From: Verrucomicrobiota bacterium
GTDB taxonomy: Bacteria > Verrucomicrobiota > Verrucomicrobiia > Limisphaerales > J093
NCBI GenBank assembly: GCA_012517065.1
Contig: JAAYVR010000058.1
Span: 1 to 58,859 of the forward strand
Direction: 5' to 3'
Length of the DNA stretch: 58,859 nucleotides
Shown here: in pieces, positions 19,430 to 29,444 of the stretch
Numbering within the stretch: the first letter of the stretch is position 1
How the letters are laid out: every line of letters starts with the position of its first letter
Position numbers and translations under genes: made by a program
Notes under the pieces: model-generated
The model's input: the letters and a program-made list of their open reading frames with translations, nothing else
Told to the model about the DNA's origin: nothing
The model's database searches: none

Positions 19430-19625
19430 CGCTTGGAAATAGAGGGACAGACACGTTGTTTGGGTTTTGTCCCCTGATTGCGGCGTGGCCAGCGAATTGT
19501 CCCTTGTTCCAACCGGCGGCTGCCGAAGTCTGTGTGGTAACCCCTCGGATGCAGATATGGGGACAGGCACGTTGTTTGTGGTGTACGCGGAGGGTCTGTC
19601 CCGGCTCATGCGAGGTTTCATGAAC
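19430..19625 (-). repeat. Core repeat block, minus orientation
   Basis: Two cores (about 19437-19462, AATAGAGGGACAGACACGTT; and about 19555-19579, ATATGGGGACAGGCACGTT) flank the CTTCGGCAGCCGC-type body, a reverse-complement copy of the block at 11320-11430. A following segment (CTCATGCGAGGTTTCATGAACGGCAGG) matches the reverse of about 29460-29485, showing that flanks travel with the repeat. Confidence 0.75.
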
Positions 19626-19804
19626 GGCAGGGCGCGTCGCCGGTGAGATTTCCGGCCTGGATGTGCCGCATTTTCATTGCTGCCGAGAATTCATCTTTGA
19701 CATTAGACGAATCTATTGGCACGTTGAAGTTCAGTGCATCTGCACTTGTGACCCGTTGGGGGCAGGTGCCACTGGAATTCAGCACTCGTGGAGCAAGTCA
19801 AGAC

Positions 19805-21115
19805 ATGGCAAATCTCATAGGTAGAATGCTGGTAGCACAGTCGGGCGGTCCGACGGCAGTGATTAATGGAAGCTTGGCCGGTGTTATACAGGAAGCCGGG
19901 CGGTACCCGGACCTGTTCCCCCAGGAATCCGATGCTGACGACGAGCCAGTGCCTGTTCTGTACGGGGCTTTGAATGGAATCCTCGGGGTCTTGAACGAAG
20001 ATTTCATCGATCTCGAGGTGGAAAAGCGTGCGACGATCGAAGCTCTCAAGTTCACCCCGGGGGCGGCCCTTGGCACTTGCCGGTACAAAATCGATTTCCA
20101 GAACAAGCCCGAGCGCGCCGCCCGTGATGTGGACCGGCTGTTCAAGGTGTTCGAGGCGCATAACATCAGGTATTTCTTTTATATCGGCGGCAATGATTCT
20201 CAGGACACCGCTTTCAAAGTGCATGAAGAATCCGTAAAACGCGGCTGGGAAATGCGCGTCATAGGAATACCAAAGACAATAGACAACGACCTCACCAACA
20301 CCGATCATTGCCCGGGCTACGGGTCCACAATCAAGTATAACGCCGCTACTGTGATGGAAATCGCTGCCGACATCAGCAGCATGGCCACTGACGATGGCGC
20401 TTGCTGCCTGATCGAGGTCATGGGGAGAGACACCGGTTGGATCGCCGCCGGTACCGTCCTCGCCAAGCGTGATCCAGCCAGTGCACCCCACATAATCCTG
20501 GTGCCAGAAGTGGCTTTCGATGAAGAAAGGTTCGTCGCGAAGGTCAAGGAGACAGTCGCCACATTAAAATACTGCATCGTCGTTGTCGCCGAAGGAATTA
20601 AAGACGCCGCAGGCAACAGAATCGGCCTCGACACGACCCAAATCGACCCGTTCGGGCACGGACTTCTTTCCGGGGCTGCAGAGCGGCTCGCGCAAATCGT
20701 TTCAAACAAGCTCAACATAAAGACCCGCACAGTCAAACTCGGCTATGCCCAGCGATCTGCCGCGCATTTCGCCAGCGCAACTGACATCGAGGAAGCCGTC
20801 GCCTGCGGCGAAAAAGCTGTCAGGGTCGCCGTCGAAGGCAAGAGCGGTTACATGGTTAGGCTCGAACGTGAGAGCAACCAGCCGTATCGCTGTACCATTG
20901 CACTGCAGGAATTGAAAGACATTGCGAATGTCGAGCGCCTCGTCCCGCGAGAATGGATCACCGAAGACGGGTTCCTCCCAAATGAACATTTTGTCGAATA
21001 CGCCCGGCCTTTGATCCAGGGTGAACTGCCGATTCCAATGCAAGATGGCTTGCCTCGTCACGCTGTGTTGGACCGGGTTCCGGTCCCTAAGAGACTGCCG
21101 CCGCGCGAGTCTTGA
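19805..21115 (+). CDS. pfp: Phosphofructokinase, probably PPi-dependent
   Basis: A 436-residue cytosolic phosphofructokinase acting on fructose 6-phosphate. AQSGGPTAVINGS is the phosphate-donor loop, GGNDSQDT carries Asp where ATP enzymes have Gly, and PKTIDNDL carries Lys at the second selectivity position. These two residues together indicate use of pyrophosphate. MGRDTGWIAAG is the sugar-phosphate site. The ATG at 19805 gives a normal start just before the first beta strand; upstream in-frame sequence shows no family similarity. PPi use would make the step reversible, fitting an energy-limited fermenter. The phosphoryl donor is inferred from two residues only. Confidence 0.9.
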   Translation: MANLIGRMLVAQSGGPTAVINGSLAGVIQEAGRYPDLFPQESDADDEPVPVLYGALNGILGVLNEDFIDLEVEKRATIEALKFTPGAALGTCRYKIDFQNKPERAARDVDRLFKVFEAHNIRYFFYIGGNDSQDTAFKVHEESVKRGWEMRVIGIPKTIDNDLTNTDHCPGYGSTIKYNAATVMEIAADISSMATDDGACCLIEVMGRDTGWIAAGTVLAKRDPASAPHIILVPEVAFDEERFVAKVKETVATLKYCIVVVAEGIKDAAGNRIGLDTTQIDPFGHGLLSGAAERLAQIVSNKLNIKTRTVKLGYAQRSAAHFASATDIEEAVACGEKAVRVAVEGKSGYMVRLERESNQPYRCTIALQELKDIANVERLVPREWITEDGFLPNEHFVEYARPLIQGELPIPMQDGLPRHAVLDRVPVPKRLPPRES

Positions 21116-21445
21116 CGCAGGGCGGTACAGCCGCAACTTGGCGATTCCATCGAGAGATTCACCTTCAGTGCATTCATCCCGCTCCGCCGCACTGTGGTTG
21201 AGCACTTTGTCGCGCCGTCCGTGAGTCCGGGGCTGAATCAGGCAGAAGGGCGTGACCAAGGTCTTGGAGCTTTAGCGGTTTTCCCACGGTTTGCCGACAA
21301 AGCTGGCGACGAAGACCGCGCGAATGGTTCATGACACGATAAAGTGCCAGGTTCGTTGTTCAGGGATACCGCTTAACCGCGAAATACTCGAACCGCGCGA
21401 AATGATTGCGGTGATTGGCCGAGTTTTCAGCCGGTGGCGCGCCGG
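21116..21445. other. Convergent intergenic region with one core repeat
   Basis: The region lies between the converging phosphofructokinase and GH116-like genes. It has one degenerate core in minus orientation (GATAAAGTGCCAGGTTCGTTGTTC, about 21338-21361). No gene and no clear terminator hairpin were found. Confidence 0.5.
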
Positions 21446-24400
21446 TTACACTTCCAACACCAGCGTGAGCCTGTCACCGGCATTCAATAGGACCGGTTGA
21501 TCGAAGCGAATCACAGCTTTGCCATTGGAGTACTCCGTCCGGGCTTTGATTGTTGAACCACGCACGGTTACTTCGGCTTGGCGGGGTTCGCGATCCCAAA
21601 TCACTCCAAGGCTCAAAGTGCGCAAGTTGAGTCTCCCGTACTTCAGGTTAATCTCAGCGCGGCGGCGGTCCTTCGAGATTTGCTGGGTGAACGACCCCCA
21701 ACCTTCAGCGGCGGTGAACGCGCATTTGAAGTTCTCCGGCTGGAGCCGCGGGGCAAATCCGATGTGTGCCCTGGGGCCGTGGTGCTCGTACCCGCAAGCC
21801 GCAAGGAACACTCCGTAAGCCGCCATTGCGCGGGCGTAGTGGTCGCCGCATTCGACTTCGTTCCATGGATTCCGGCGCGCAGCGTGGTAACGATCGTGGA
21901 TGGCGCGGGTGATTGCCATGCTTTCCAGAAGCATGCCCTCGGCCATGCAATGCCATGCCACTTGGTATTCGAACCCGGTCATGCACTCGTTGAAATAGAA
22001 GTCAAAGTTCTCGGTCACACGCTGGCTTTCACCGTGCGGCCAGGTGCACATGAGCAAACCGGCCTCGCCGGCGACAGCGTACCAGCGCCCGGCAGGATAT
22101 GCTTTCCGGTAGGGTCCGACGTCAGGTGCAAAATTGTACCGCCAGAGAGACCTTAGTGCGCTGCGGACATGAGCTTCGTCGAGAATGCGGCCGAGCCCGA
22201 CCTGCCACGCCCAGCTATCCCCGAGAACCTGGTCGATCTCGCAACCGTCGTAAGAGCCGACCGTTCTCTTTCGCGCCGGGTCGGGCCTTTGTATGTAGTA
22301 CTCGCCATTGAACAAATGCTCATCAACGTTTTTTCGCCCGCGCTCGAAGATTGCCCGGCATTGGTCTGCAAATTCTGCATCGCCAACCTCGCGTGCCATT
22401 TCTTCCCCGGCACGCAACGCCGCAAGGTAAAGGCCGCTCAACCATGCGACCTCACCGTACCAGTCCGCGTCCAAGGTGTTGTGCTGCGGACCGTCTATGA
22501 TGCCATCTTTGCCGTTGTCCTTGCTGATGAGGAACTCCAACGATTTTCTGACCTTTGGCCAAAGCCGCCGCAGGAACGCGTCGTCAGCACTCATTTGATG
22601 CTCGCGCAAGACACGCAAAATGCAGCCAGCCTGGCCATCAACAGCCCAATGATCATTGTGTTCGGCGCGGAATCGGATTCGGCCGCTTGCAGCGTCAAAA
22701 CCCGCACCGTAATCGGCCATTTCGCGGACGCTTCGTTCGAGTTCAGGGAACAACCGCGCCATGGCTTGCGCGTAGTGCCATACATGTGCGCATGTCCCGG
22801 CGCAGCAACCGACTCCTTCCCAGGCGTAGAATCTGCCGTTCCCCAGCCAATAGCAGGTGTTTGTGGCAAGGTGCGCCGTGGGAGCCATGGTTCGCTCCAG
22901 AAACCAATGCGGCAACGTTGAATCATGCCATGTGTCCCGCCACAGTTTCGTTTGACCCGAAAGCTGTGGCAGTTGTGCCACGATGTATTCAGACACAGCC
23001 CGGGCGTGAGCGAACCGCGTCCCGTAATAACGACCCTTGTGATCGCCCAGTCCGTCAATCTTGAGATTTGGGAAATGCCATGTCAGCACAAAGACAACTC
23101 TTGCCGATTCACCCCCGGCCAGCCTGAAACGCCTGCCAACAGAGCCAATCAGTCGCTCGCCAAACGGCCTCGTAAACACCGCTGTTCCGTTTTCGGTAAA
23201 TGCAGTGTCTGGCAACTGGCCTTCCGGCAAAACGCAGCTTGCGAAGTCTTTTTGACCTTCGTGCACAACACCGGCACGAACAATGGCAAGACCCATCGTC
23301 CCGTAGTCCGGCCTTTCTGTCAGGCGCGTGAAAGGCACGGCCGGTGTGTCGCTCAAAACAATGTTGTCAACACCGATGTTTCCCCAACCGCCTGATTCGT
23401 TGTCCACTATTTCGATCTGGGCTGTCTTGCCGGCCCATTTGCGAACATCCCATGTGCGTGGGCCGAGGCGGTTGTCATTTCGGCCAGTGGCAGAAAGAAC
23501 GATGTTTCCGTCCACTCGCAGGTTCATGCATGTCCTGCCGGTGTGCGCGCCGCCGCCGATGAGGAAGTTGATGTAATCGCGCTCGATCACGAAGGGACTG
23601 CTGGTGAGCGTGCCTGTTGCTGAATCTTTCTCAGCCACGGTCCGCCCCGGAGCCGAAGCGTGAGAGTTAACAAGCCGTTTTCCGTGGGCGCCGACTTTGC
23701 CCTGATAGGACGGCATTGAATCTTCGGCGACAGGTCCGACGCCAAACGCAGTGCCGGAAGGTTTCCACGGCGCGTAAGTAGAACGCTCGAAATCATCAAG
23801 GACAATATCCGGCCGTTTCTCCCCGCGCTGTGCGACCGGCAAAGCTTCCGCAGAACAATCCAGCATCAAGAACTGCTCGCGATCGACAATCTGGTTCCGA
23901 TGCGTCCCGGGCATTTCGGTTGCCGAACCCAGGCAAACGCCGTTCTCGAGCCAACCAGCTAATTCAATCTCCAGTTGAGACTGTGTCTCGTTTTGAACTG
24001 TGAACTCAAGAATGGTTGCCGGCAGAGCTGAATCCTGCGTGTTCAGAGGAATGAACGGAGAATAAGCATCGAGGCACACACTCACAGGCGCCGCCGGGTC
24101 ACGGTACCTGACAGTGCCGATCGGGTATTGGCCACAAAACTCAACTTGCTGCCAGCCGGTATGATCGAGTCTTCGTGTTTGAGTGTGCTTGTCATCGCGC
24201 ACCCTGATTGCAAACCCACTTTCAATCGGCGAATCGGGTTCAGGTGGATGAACGTAATGACGGTCCGAAGTTCCCCGGGTGAGGTTGAATATGTCCCAAT
24301 GCCAAATACGGCCATCGCCCCCCAGATAAATCTGGCCGGAGCAAACCCCGCCGACCGGCATCCCGATGAGTCTGGATTCTGGCCAGCGATAAACCGTTGG

Positions 24401-24667
24401 CGTGCCGCGTGCAAACAGTGAATTGACCCATTCCGGCCGCAGTTTCTTGTCAGCGGGCACAAGGCGCTCGAAATCCTCGCGAACAAACGGCCCGGCCATC
24501 AACGGAAGGTTCGAGGCTAGTCCGCTCGCAATGAAACCTGCTGTCCCAAGAAAACAACGCCGCGTGACGGCTGAGCCGCACGAAGAAGGCACACCCTGCA
24601 CATTGGTATTCCCCTTCGGCCGAGAGTTGCTGTTGCTGTTTCGAAAGTCTGTTGCGGAGTGCTTCAT
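21446..24667 (-). CDS. Tat-exported GH116-like glycoside hydrolase (GBA2/DUF608 type)
   Basis: A large 1073-residue protein. The N-terminus has TRRCFLGTAGFIASGLASNLPLMAG, a twin-arginine-type signal. RLIGMPVGGVCSGQIYLGGDGRIWHWDIFN opens the GBA2 N-terminal beta domain. An inserted lectin-like segment of about 150 residues (around VLDDFERSTYAPWKPSGTAFG ... WAGKTAQIEIVDNESGGWGNI) resembles a carbohydrate-binding jelly roll. The catalytic (alpha/alpha) barrel has AWEGVGCCAGTCAHVWHYAQA and GPQHNTLDADWYGEVAWLSGLYLAALRA; the Asp in HNTLD is the expected acid/base position. GH116 enzymes include beta-glucosidases and beta-xylosidases; the substrate is not predictable. Probably periplasmic. Confidence 0.85.
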   Translation of the reverse strand: MKHSATDFRNSNSNSRPKGNTNVQGVPSSCGSAVTRRCFLGTAGFIASGLASNLPLMAGPFVREDFERLVPADKKLRPEWVNSLFARGTPTVYRWPESRLIGMPVGGVCSGQIYLGGDGRIWHWDIFNLTRGTSDRHYVHPPEPDSPIESGFAIRVRDDKHTQTRRLDHTGWQQVEFCGQYPIGTVRYRDPAAPVSVCLDAYSPFIPLNTQDSALPATILEFTVQNETQSQLEIELAGWLENGVCLGSATEMPGTHRNQIVDREQFLMLDCSAEALPVAQRGEKRPDIVLDDFERSTYAPWKPSGTAFGVGPVAEDSMPSYQGKVGAHGKRLVNSHASAPGRTVAEKDSATGTLTSSPFVIERDYINFLIGGGAHTGRTCMNLRVDGNIVLSATGRNDNRLGPRTWDVRKWAGKTAQIEIVDNESGGWGNIGVDNIVLSDTPAVPFTRLTERPDYGTMGLAIVRAGVVHEGQKDFASCVLPEGQLPDTAFTENGTAVFTRPFGERLIGSVGRRFRLAGGESARVVFVLTWHFPNLKIDGLGDHKGRYYGTRFAHARAVSEYIVAQLPQLSGQTKLWRDTWHDSTLPHWFLERTMAPTAHLATNTCYWLGNGRFYAWEGVGCCAGTCAHVWHYAQAMARLFPELERSVREMADYGAGFDAASGRIRFRAEHNDHWAVDGQAGCILRVLREHQMSADDAFLRRLWPKVRKSLEFLISKDNGKDGIIDGPQHNTLDADWYGEVAWLSGLYLAALRAGEEMAREVGDAEFADQCRAIFERGRKNVDEHLFNGEYYIQRPDPARKRTVGSYDGCEIDQVLGDSWAWQVGLGRILDEAHVRSALRSLWRYNFAPDVGPYRKAYPAGRWYAVAGEAGLLMCTWPHGESQRVTENFDFYFNECMTGFEYQVAWHCMAEGMLLESMAITRAIHDRYHAARRNPWNEVECGDHYARAMAAYGVFLAACGYEHHGPRAHIGFAPRLQPENFKCAFTAAEGWGSFTQQISKDRRRAEINLKYGRLNLRTLSLGVIWDREPRQAEVTVRGSTIKARTEYSNGKAVIRFDQPVLLNAGDRLTLVLEV

Positions 24668-24724
24668 GCAGCGGTCAGTTTACCACCGAACGCTTTGGCG
24701 GCAGAGAAAAATGTTGAGCTTATA

Positions 24725-25190
24725 AGGAAACAACGTGCCTGGCACCTTATTTGGGTCCACAGCCAAACAACGTGTCTGTCCCCATATCGGCATGAGGCCG
24801 AAAACAACGTGTCTGTCCCCATATCTGCATGCGATGGTCTCCTCGACAGACTTCGGCAACCGCCGATTGGAACAAGGGACAATCTGTGGGCCATGCTGCA
24901 ATCCGGGGGCAACACCCAACAACGAGCCTGTCACCTTATTGTAGGGAAAACTCAGACAATGAGCCTGTCACTCTATTTGGGTCCTTTAGATTGGGCGTGT
25001 GTAGCTGTGGGCATGTACCAAATCTGTACACTTGCTGCTGTGTTCGGTTTCCGAGGGAGCAAGCGGCGGCGGAGCGGCCACATTGTAGCGAGGCGAGCCA
25101 CGCACCGAGAGCGGCGAACACCCGTTCGCCATTATGGCACCGCATGCCTGATCTGTCTGAGGCGGAGCCTCGGTGAAACGCTTTAAAAGT
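24725..25190 (+). repeat. Composite repeat with five cores and the full tail module
   Basis: Cores lie at about 24729-24752, 24765-24790, 24801-24826, 24917-24938 and 24955-24977, with CCCCATAT and CACTCTATT/CACCTTATT endings alternating. The CTTCGGCAACCGCCGATTGGAACAAGG body lies between the third and fourth. The tail module (about 24985-25185) ends in GCGGAGCCTCGGTGAAACG, 60 bases before the lptD start. This and 398-757 are the two most complete copies. Confidence 0.8.
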
Positions 25191-25246
25191 GACAAACATC
25201 CGGCTTGGCATTGGACGGGATTTCGCGCTAGCGTCACCGGCACATC

Positions 25247-27427
25247 ATGCGTGCGCGTTGGGTTTTCATCTGCCTGATTGCATTTGCCCTCTCGAGTCTG
25301 AGTTGGGCCGATGAAGAGCCTGAATTGGAGATCAGCGCGCTCAGCCCGGACGGGTTGGTCGAGTACGACGAAAAAACGGGCGTGATTTCTGATCCGGCGG
25401 GCGTCATCGCCCGTTACGGAGATGTTGAGCTGGTCGCAAATCGGCTCAAGTTCGACCGCGAGGCGCTTTCCGTTGAGGCCGAAGGCAACGTGCGACTGCA
25501 ACGGGGAAAGGAGATCTGGACCGGCAACTACATCAGTTACAGTTTCCTCACCCGACAAATGAACGCGGCGGTGTTCCGAACGGGGATTGCTCCGTTTTAC
25601 GCCACCGGCGAAGGGCTGCACGCCAGCGTAACCAACCAGACTCACTCCGCCACAAACGCCTTCGTCACAACCGACGACCTCGACGTCCCCGGGTACAGAG
25701 TTCGCGCCAAGACACTCGTGTTCGTCCCCGGCAAGTACATTGAAGCAAGGCGTGCCGTCCTTTACATGGGCAAAGTGCCGGTCTTCTACCTGCCACGGTA
25801 CAGGCGCCATCTCGATCGGCATCCGAACAACTTCGTGTTCGTTCCTGGTTACCGAAGCAAGTACGGCCCGTACCTGCTGGGCACTTACAACTGGAGCATT
25901 GCCACAAACGCGTCGGCCGCTTTCCACTTTGATTACCGCGTGAAGCGCGGTGTGGCAGGCGGCCCGGACCTCAAATACGACCTCGGCCCATGGGGTGAAG
26001 GCCAATTGCAAACGTATTTCCTCTACGACGAAGACCCTGGCACCGACCCGGCGAACCTCCGTCCAATTGAGCCTGATCGCCACAGGATTGCATTTGCTCA
26101 CAGCGCGTTCGTACGAACAAACCTGACATTCAAGACCGTCTTCAATCACCAGAGTGACGCGCTTGTCGCACATGACTTCTTCGAAACCGAGTACCGCAAA
26201 AACGTCCAGCCAAAATCCTTCGTCGAAATCCAGCAGCTCTGGCCCAATTTCAGTCTAAACGTGCTTGCACAGCCCAGAGTCAACGATTTCTTCCAAAGTG
26301 TGGAGCGGTTGCCGGATATCAAACTGACAGCGTTTCGCCAACAACTGGGCATTTCGCCATTTTATTATGAAAGCGAGAGTTCAGGTGCGTTTCTCCGGTT
26401 CCGCGAAGGCGACTATTTCGCCGCCACCAACCATTCGGCATTCCGTGCTGATAGTTTACAGCAGCTCTTAGTGCCTCAAACATTGTTCGGCTGGCTCAAC
26501 CTGACGCCGCGTGCCAGCGGACGGTTCACTTACTACGGCGCGGAAGAGGGGACCGATTTCGTTTCGGACGAGCACCGCCGCTGGGTGTTCAACACCGGTA
26601 TTGAAGGATCGTTCAAAGCATCGCGCGTCTGGCGTGACGCCCGTAGTTCACTCCTTGATGTCACAGAACTCCGCCACATCATTGAACCCTCGGTCAATTA
26701 CTCCTACACTCCGGCTCCGTCCGCGCGCCCGCCGGAACTCCCCCAATTCGATTACGAATGGTACAGCTATGAAATGCGCCCCATAGATTTCCCTGACTAC
26801 AATTCAATCGACGGCATTGACAGTCAAAACGTCATCAGGTTCGGCCTGCACAACAAACTCCAGACCAAGCGCCGAGGCAATGTCGATGACATCGTGAATT
26901 GGGCTGCATTCGTAGATTGGCGCCTGCGCCCCGAAAAGGACCAGTCAACCTTCGCCGACATTTTCTCAGACCTCGATTTCAAGCCGCGTTCATGGATCAC
27001 GCTGAATTCAGAGATGCGCTACGACGTCAACGAAAACCTGATTCGTGTCGCCAATCACACCGCAACGATCGAACCCAACGACATCTGGAGCTGGAAAGTC
27101 GGCCATCGGTACGTCCGCGAAATCGAAGAACTGGGACCAGAAGCGGGTCACAGCCTCATCATGAGCAGCATTTACCTCCGCCTGAGCCAAAACTATGGGT
27201 TCCGTTTCCGCCACCACTTCGATCTCAAACACCACGTCATGCAGGAGCAATACTACACGCTTTACCGCGACTTCCGAAGCTGGACCGGCGCTCTCACCTT
27301 CCGCTTGCGCGACAACGGCGAGGGCAACACCGATTTCGCCGTGGCGGTTCAGTTGTCGCTCAAGGCTTTCCCGCGCTTTGCCTTGGGTCAGGACAGTGAT
27401 GAGCCTGACAGACTCCTCGGCTGGTAA
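25247..27427 (+). CDS. lptD: LPS-assembly outer-membrane protein
   Basis: A 726-residue protein of the LptD/OstA family, which inserts lipopolysaccharide into the outer leaflet of the outer membrane. Residues 1-21 are a signal peptide (MRARWVFICLIAFALSSLSWA). About 45-170 form the OstA beta-jellyroll (GDVELVANRLKFDREALSVEAEGNVRLQRG). The rest is beta-barrel sequence with aromatic-ended strands (FRFRHHFDLKHHVMQEQYYTLYRDF). Length is typical. No paired cysteines of the E. coli type are obvious. It implies a Gram-negative envelope. It converges with an esterase-like gene only 18 bases away. Confidence 0.88.
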   Translation: MRARWVFICLIAFALSSLSWADEEPELEISALSPDGLVEYDEKTGVISDPAGVIARYGDVELVANRLKFDREALSVEAEGNVRLQRGKEIWTGNYISYSFLTRQMNAAVFRTGIAPFYATGEGLHASVTNQTHSATNAFVTTDDLDVPGYRVRAKTLVFVPGKYIEARRAVLYMGKVPVFYLPRYRRHLDRHPNNFVFVPGYRSKYGPYLLGTYNWSIATNASAAFHFDYRVKRGVAGGPDLKYDLGPWGEGQLQTYFLYDEDPGTDPANLRPIEPDRHRIAFAHSAFVRTNLTFKTVFNHQSDALVAHDFFETEYRKNVQPKSFVEIQQLWPNFSLNVLAQPRVNDFFQSVERLPDIKLTAFRQQLGISPFYYESESSGAFLRFREGDYFAATNHSAFRADSLQQLLVPQTLFGWLNLTPRASGRFTYYGAEEGTDFVSDEHRRWVFNTGIEGSFKASRVWRDARSSLLDVTELRHIIEPSVNYSYTPAPSARPPELPQFDYEWYSYEMRPIDFPDYNSIDGIDSQNVIRFGLHNKLQTKRRGNVDDIVNWAAFVDWRLRPEKDQSTFADIFSDLDFKPRSWITLNSEMRYDVNENLIRVANHTATIEPNDIWSWKVGHRYVREIEELGPEAGHSLIMSSIYLRLSQNYGFRFRHHFDLKHHVMQEQYYTLYRDFRSWTGALTFRLRDNGEGNTDFAVAVQLSLKAFPRFALGQDSDEPDRLLGW

Positions 27428-27448
27428 ACCGGCTAGATTCCCTGGCTA
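27428..27448. repeat. Single arm of the TAGCCCGG element between convergent genes
   Basis: Read on the minus strand, the stop codon of the hydrolase begins TAGCCAGGGAATCTAGCCGG, which matches the left arm of the inverted-repeat family (TAGCCCGGGAATCTCCCCGG at 8282). Only one arm remains, and lptD ends directly beside it. Confidence 0.55.
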
Positions 27449-28744
27449 ACGCAGCGCTTTGTCCAGCCATTGGTAGGCTGTTTCACGGATTTCCGTCGGA
27501 AACCGGTGGCCACAATTCGGATGCAGCACGCCAAAACGCTCCGGGCAGCCGTAAAGGCCATATACCCGCGTGACTTCCCGACCAATCCGCGCCACGCTCT
27601 CCCAGCGGAAATTTGTGTCCTCGATGGGCGCGCTCACCAAACACCAACGCGGCGCCAGCGTTCCCAGCACTTCGTGAAAATCAAACGGGGGTTCGCCCCG
27701 CGGATACTCTGCAAGTCTCGGCATGTACCTGCTACTGGTCCAACCCCGGATGTCGCCGCCCATGTAGTCGATGAAAGAATCAAAACCGCAACTGGTCACC
27801 ACGATCTGTATTCTGGAATCGAAAGCCGCCGTGAAAAGGCTCGTGTGGCCCCCGAGGGAATGCCCGATTGCGCCGAACCGGCCGCGCACAACAAATGGCA
27901 TTGATTCAAGCAGGTCAAGGCCCCGCATGTTGTTCCAAACGGCCTTCATGACGCCACTCTGGTAGCCCAGTTCGCCCAACGGCGGATGATAATCCGCCAA
28001 CAAAGGATAAGCAGGCGCAAGACACACGTATCCCCTCTTCACCAGCTCGACACCGTACTCGTCGTCCGGACTTTGCCCAAGCCCGACAACCACACGGCGG
28101 CCCGCCGGATGCGTCTGATGCAGACACAGCACGCCATGACATCGGGCTCGGCCTTCGAGTGCATTCTTTGGAATCAGCAGGTACGCCGGCACCCAATCAC
28201 CCGGTTCGGCAGTGTAACGAATGTCCCGTCGCACATAATCGCCACAATCAACCTCTTCGATAACCTCACATTGAACCCGGCATCTTTTGTCGCGGCCGGG
28301 CAGAGCGCCCATTACCCGCTGCATCGCACGCAAAACAGCCTGACGCCGCCGTTTCCAGTCGGAAACGGATTTCACAGGCCGCGGCAGCCCTGAGCGGTCC
28401 GGATACCATCTGAGGTCTTGATGCGATTGCCCGCGAACCACCAGGGTCCGACCAGCATGTTGGACCTTGCCTGGTGACTGCTCAGCGTTCCTGGCGACAG
28501 CGCTGGTCGCACTGGGCATGCCCGAAACTTCGACTGCACGCGCGCATGTCCCCGGCCAACCCGGGTCCGAACAAACGCTGGCCAAGTCTCCCCGATCGAG
28601 CTCGGCCTGCGTGCTCATGGGTGAATGGCTTCGGAGAACAGCCGTGGATGCCAGTATCAACGCCATCGGGATTAACACGTCCCTGCACCAACGATGTCGT
28701 TGAAACGCGGCAGCGGAGTTGCCACATGTGACCGGCCGCGCCAT
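27446..28744 (-). CDS. Secreted alpha/beta hydrolase, acetylxylan-esterase or dienelactone-hydrolase type
   Basis: From the ATG at 28744 a 432-residue protein with a basic, then hydrophobic N-terminus (RHRWCRDVLIPMALILASTAVLRS), a probable signal or anchor. The hydrolase fold covers roughly 140-432: DWVPAYLLIPKNA, GVLCLHQTHPAG with the oxyanion region, IGHSLGGHTSLF with nucleophile Ser in GHSLGG, and NCGHRFP with the catalytic His near the end. Similar proteins are acetylxylan esterases and related secreted esterases. The longer in-frame start at 28993 overlaps the upstream gene and is rejected. The TAG stop is part of a repeat arm. Confidence 0.75.
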   Translation of the reverse strand: MARPVTCGNSAAAFQRHRWCRDVLIPMALILASTAVLRSHSPMSTQAELDRGDLASVCSDPGWPGTCARAVEVSGMPSATSAVARNAEQSPGKVQHAGRTLVVRGQSHQDLRWYPDRSGLPRPVKSVSDWKRRRQAVLRAMQRVMGALPGRDKRCRVQCEVIEEVDCGDYVRRDIRYTAEPGDWVPAYLLIPKNALEGRARCHGVLCLHQTHPAGRRVVVGLGQSPDDEYGVELVKRGYVCLAPAYPLLADYHPPLGELGYQSGVMKAVWNNMRGLDLLESMPFVVRGRFGAIGHSLGGHTSLFTAAFDSRIQIVVTSCGFDSFIDYMGGDIRGWTSSRYMPRLAEYPRGEPPFDFHEVLGTLAPRWCLVSAPIEDTNFRWESVARIGREVTRVYGLYGCPERFGVLHPNCGHRFPTEIRETAYQWLDKALR

Positions 28745-28833
28745 AGCTCGGCTAACGCTTGAAATGATTCTTGCCACTTCTCGCGTCACGCTGTGGACCT
28801 CCCGAAACACCGCCGGCGATGTTCCACCGTGTT

Positions 28834-29325
28834 CTATTTGCCAGTGTCTTGTGCCGGTGCCGATGTCAACCGACGAATTGTCCCGATCCCTGTCGAACCA
28901 GTCCGATAACCGTACAGAGAGATTTGAAGTTTTTGTCCCTGGGTGAAAGAGCCTTGCCGGTAAGCGGGATACCTTTGGAACTCTTCCGGCCATTTGAATG
29001 AACCGGTTGCAAAAACAACCCGGTCAATCTTCAGATCGAGCGCTTGGACAGAGACTTTTTCGTGTTTGCACGCCGGATTTGGCCCGCACAATGCCCCGCG
29101 CTTCGGACAATAGACGTCGGGCGTCACCCGCGTTACAGTGGCTTCGACGATTCCGTAGGCCGCGATCTCTTTCGGGTAGCGATCTTTGATTTCTTTTTCA
29201 AAGTGGGCGTATGTCGCCCCGTCAAGGGTTTGCTTTGCCTTTTCCCTGATAGATTGTGCGTTTGCCAATCCCACAGAGATACCCAACGCCAAAACCGCCG
29301 TTATCAAAACCGCCGTTGTACGCAT
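28834..29325 (-). CDS. Small secreted protein of unknown function
   Basis: A 163-residue protein with a clear signal peptide (MRTTAVLITAVLALGISVGLANAQ). The mature part begins with a charged helix (SIREKAKQTLDGATYAHFEKEIKDRYPKE) and then a beta-rich half, with a Cys cluster CPKRGALCGPNPACKH that could form disulfides or bind metal. It lies 90 bases upstream of the esterase-like gene on the same strand and may share its transcript. I do not recognise the family. Confidence 0.65.
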   Translation of the reverse strand: MRTTAVLITAVLALGISVGLANAQSIREKAKQTLDGATYAHFEKEIKDRYPKEIAAYGIVEATVTRVTPDVYCPKRGALCGPNPACKHEKVSVQALDLKIDRVVFATGSFKWPEEFQRYPAYRQGSFTQGQKLQISLYGYRTGSTGIGTIRRLTSAPAQDTGK

Positions 29326-29444
29326 CTTTTTCTGCTACACGCTACGAAAGTCCAACGCGAAATTGAAGAGCGAAAGTTGCAATGGCTTCAAAGGAGGACT
29401 GGCACAGCCTGGCAGCCGTAATCAACTAATCCTGCCGTTCGAAC

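Noticed and set aside
21440-21480. GAGCCTGTCACCGG near the GH116 stop resembling a core motif
   Set aside because: It is part of the coding sequence of the enzyme's last strand and lacks the ATTT/ATAT end.
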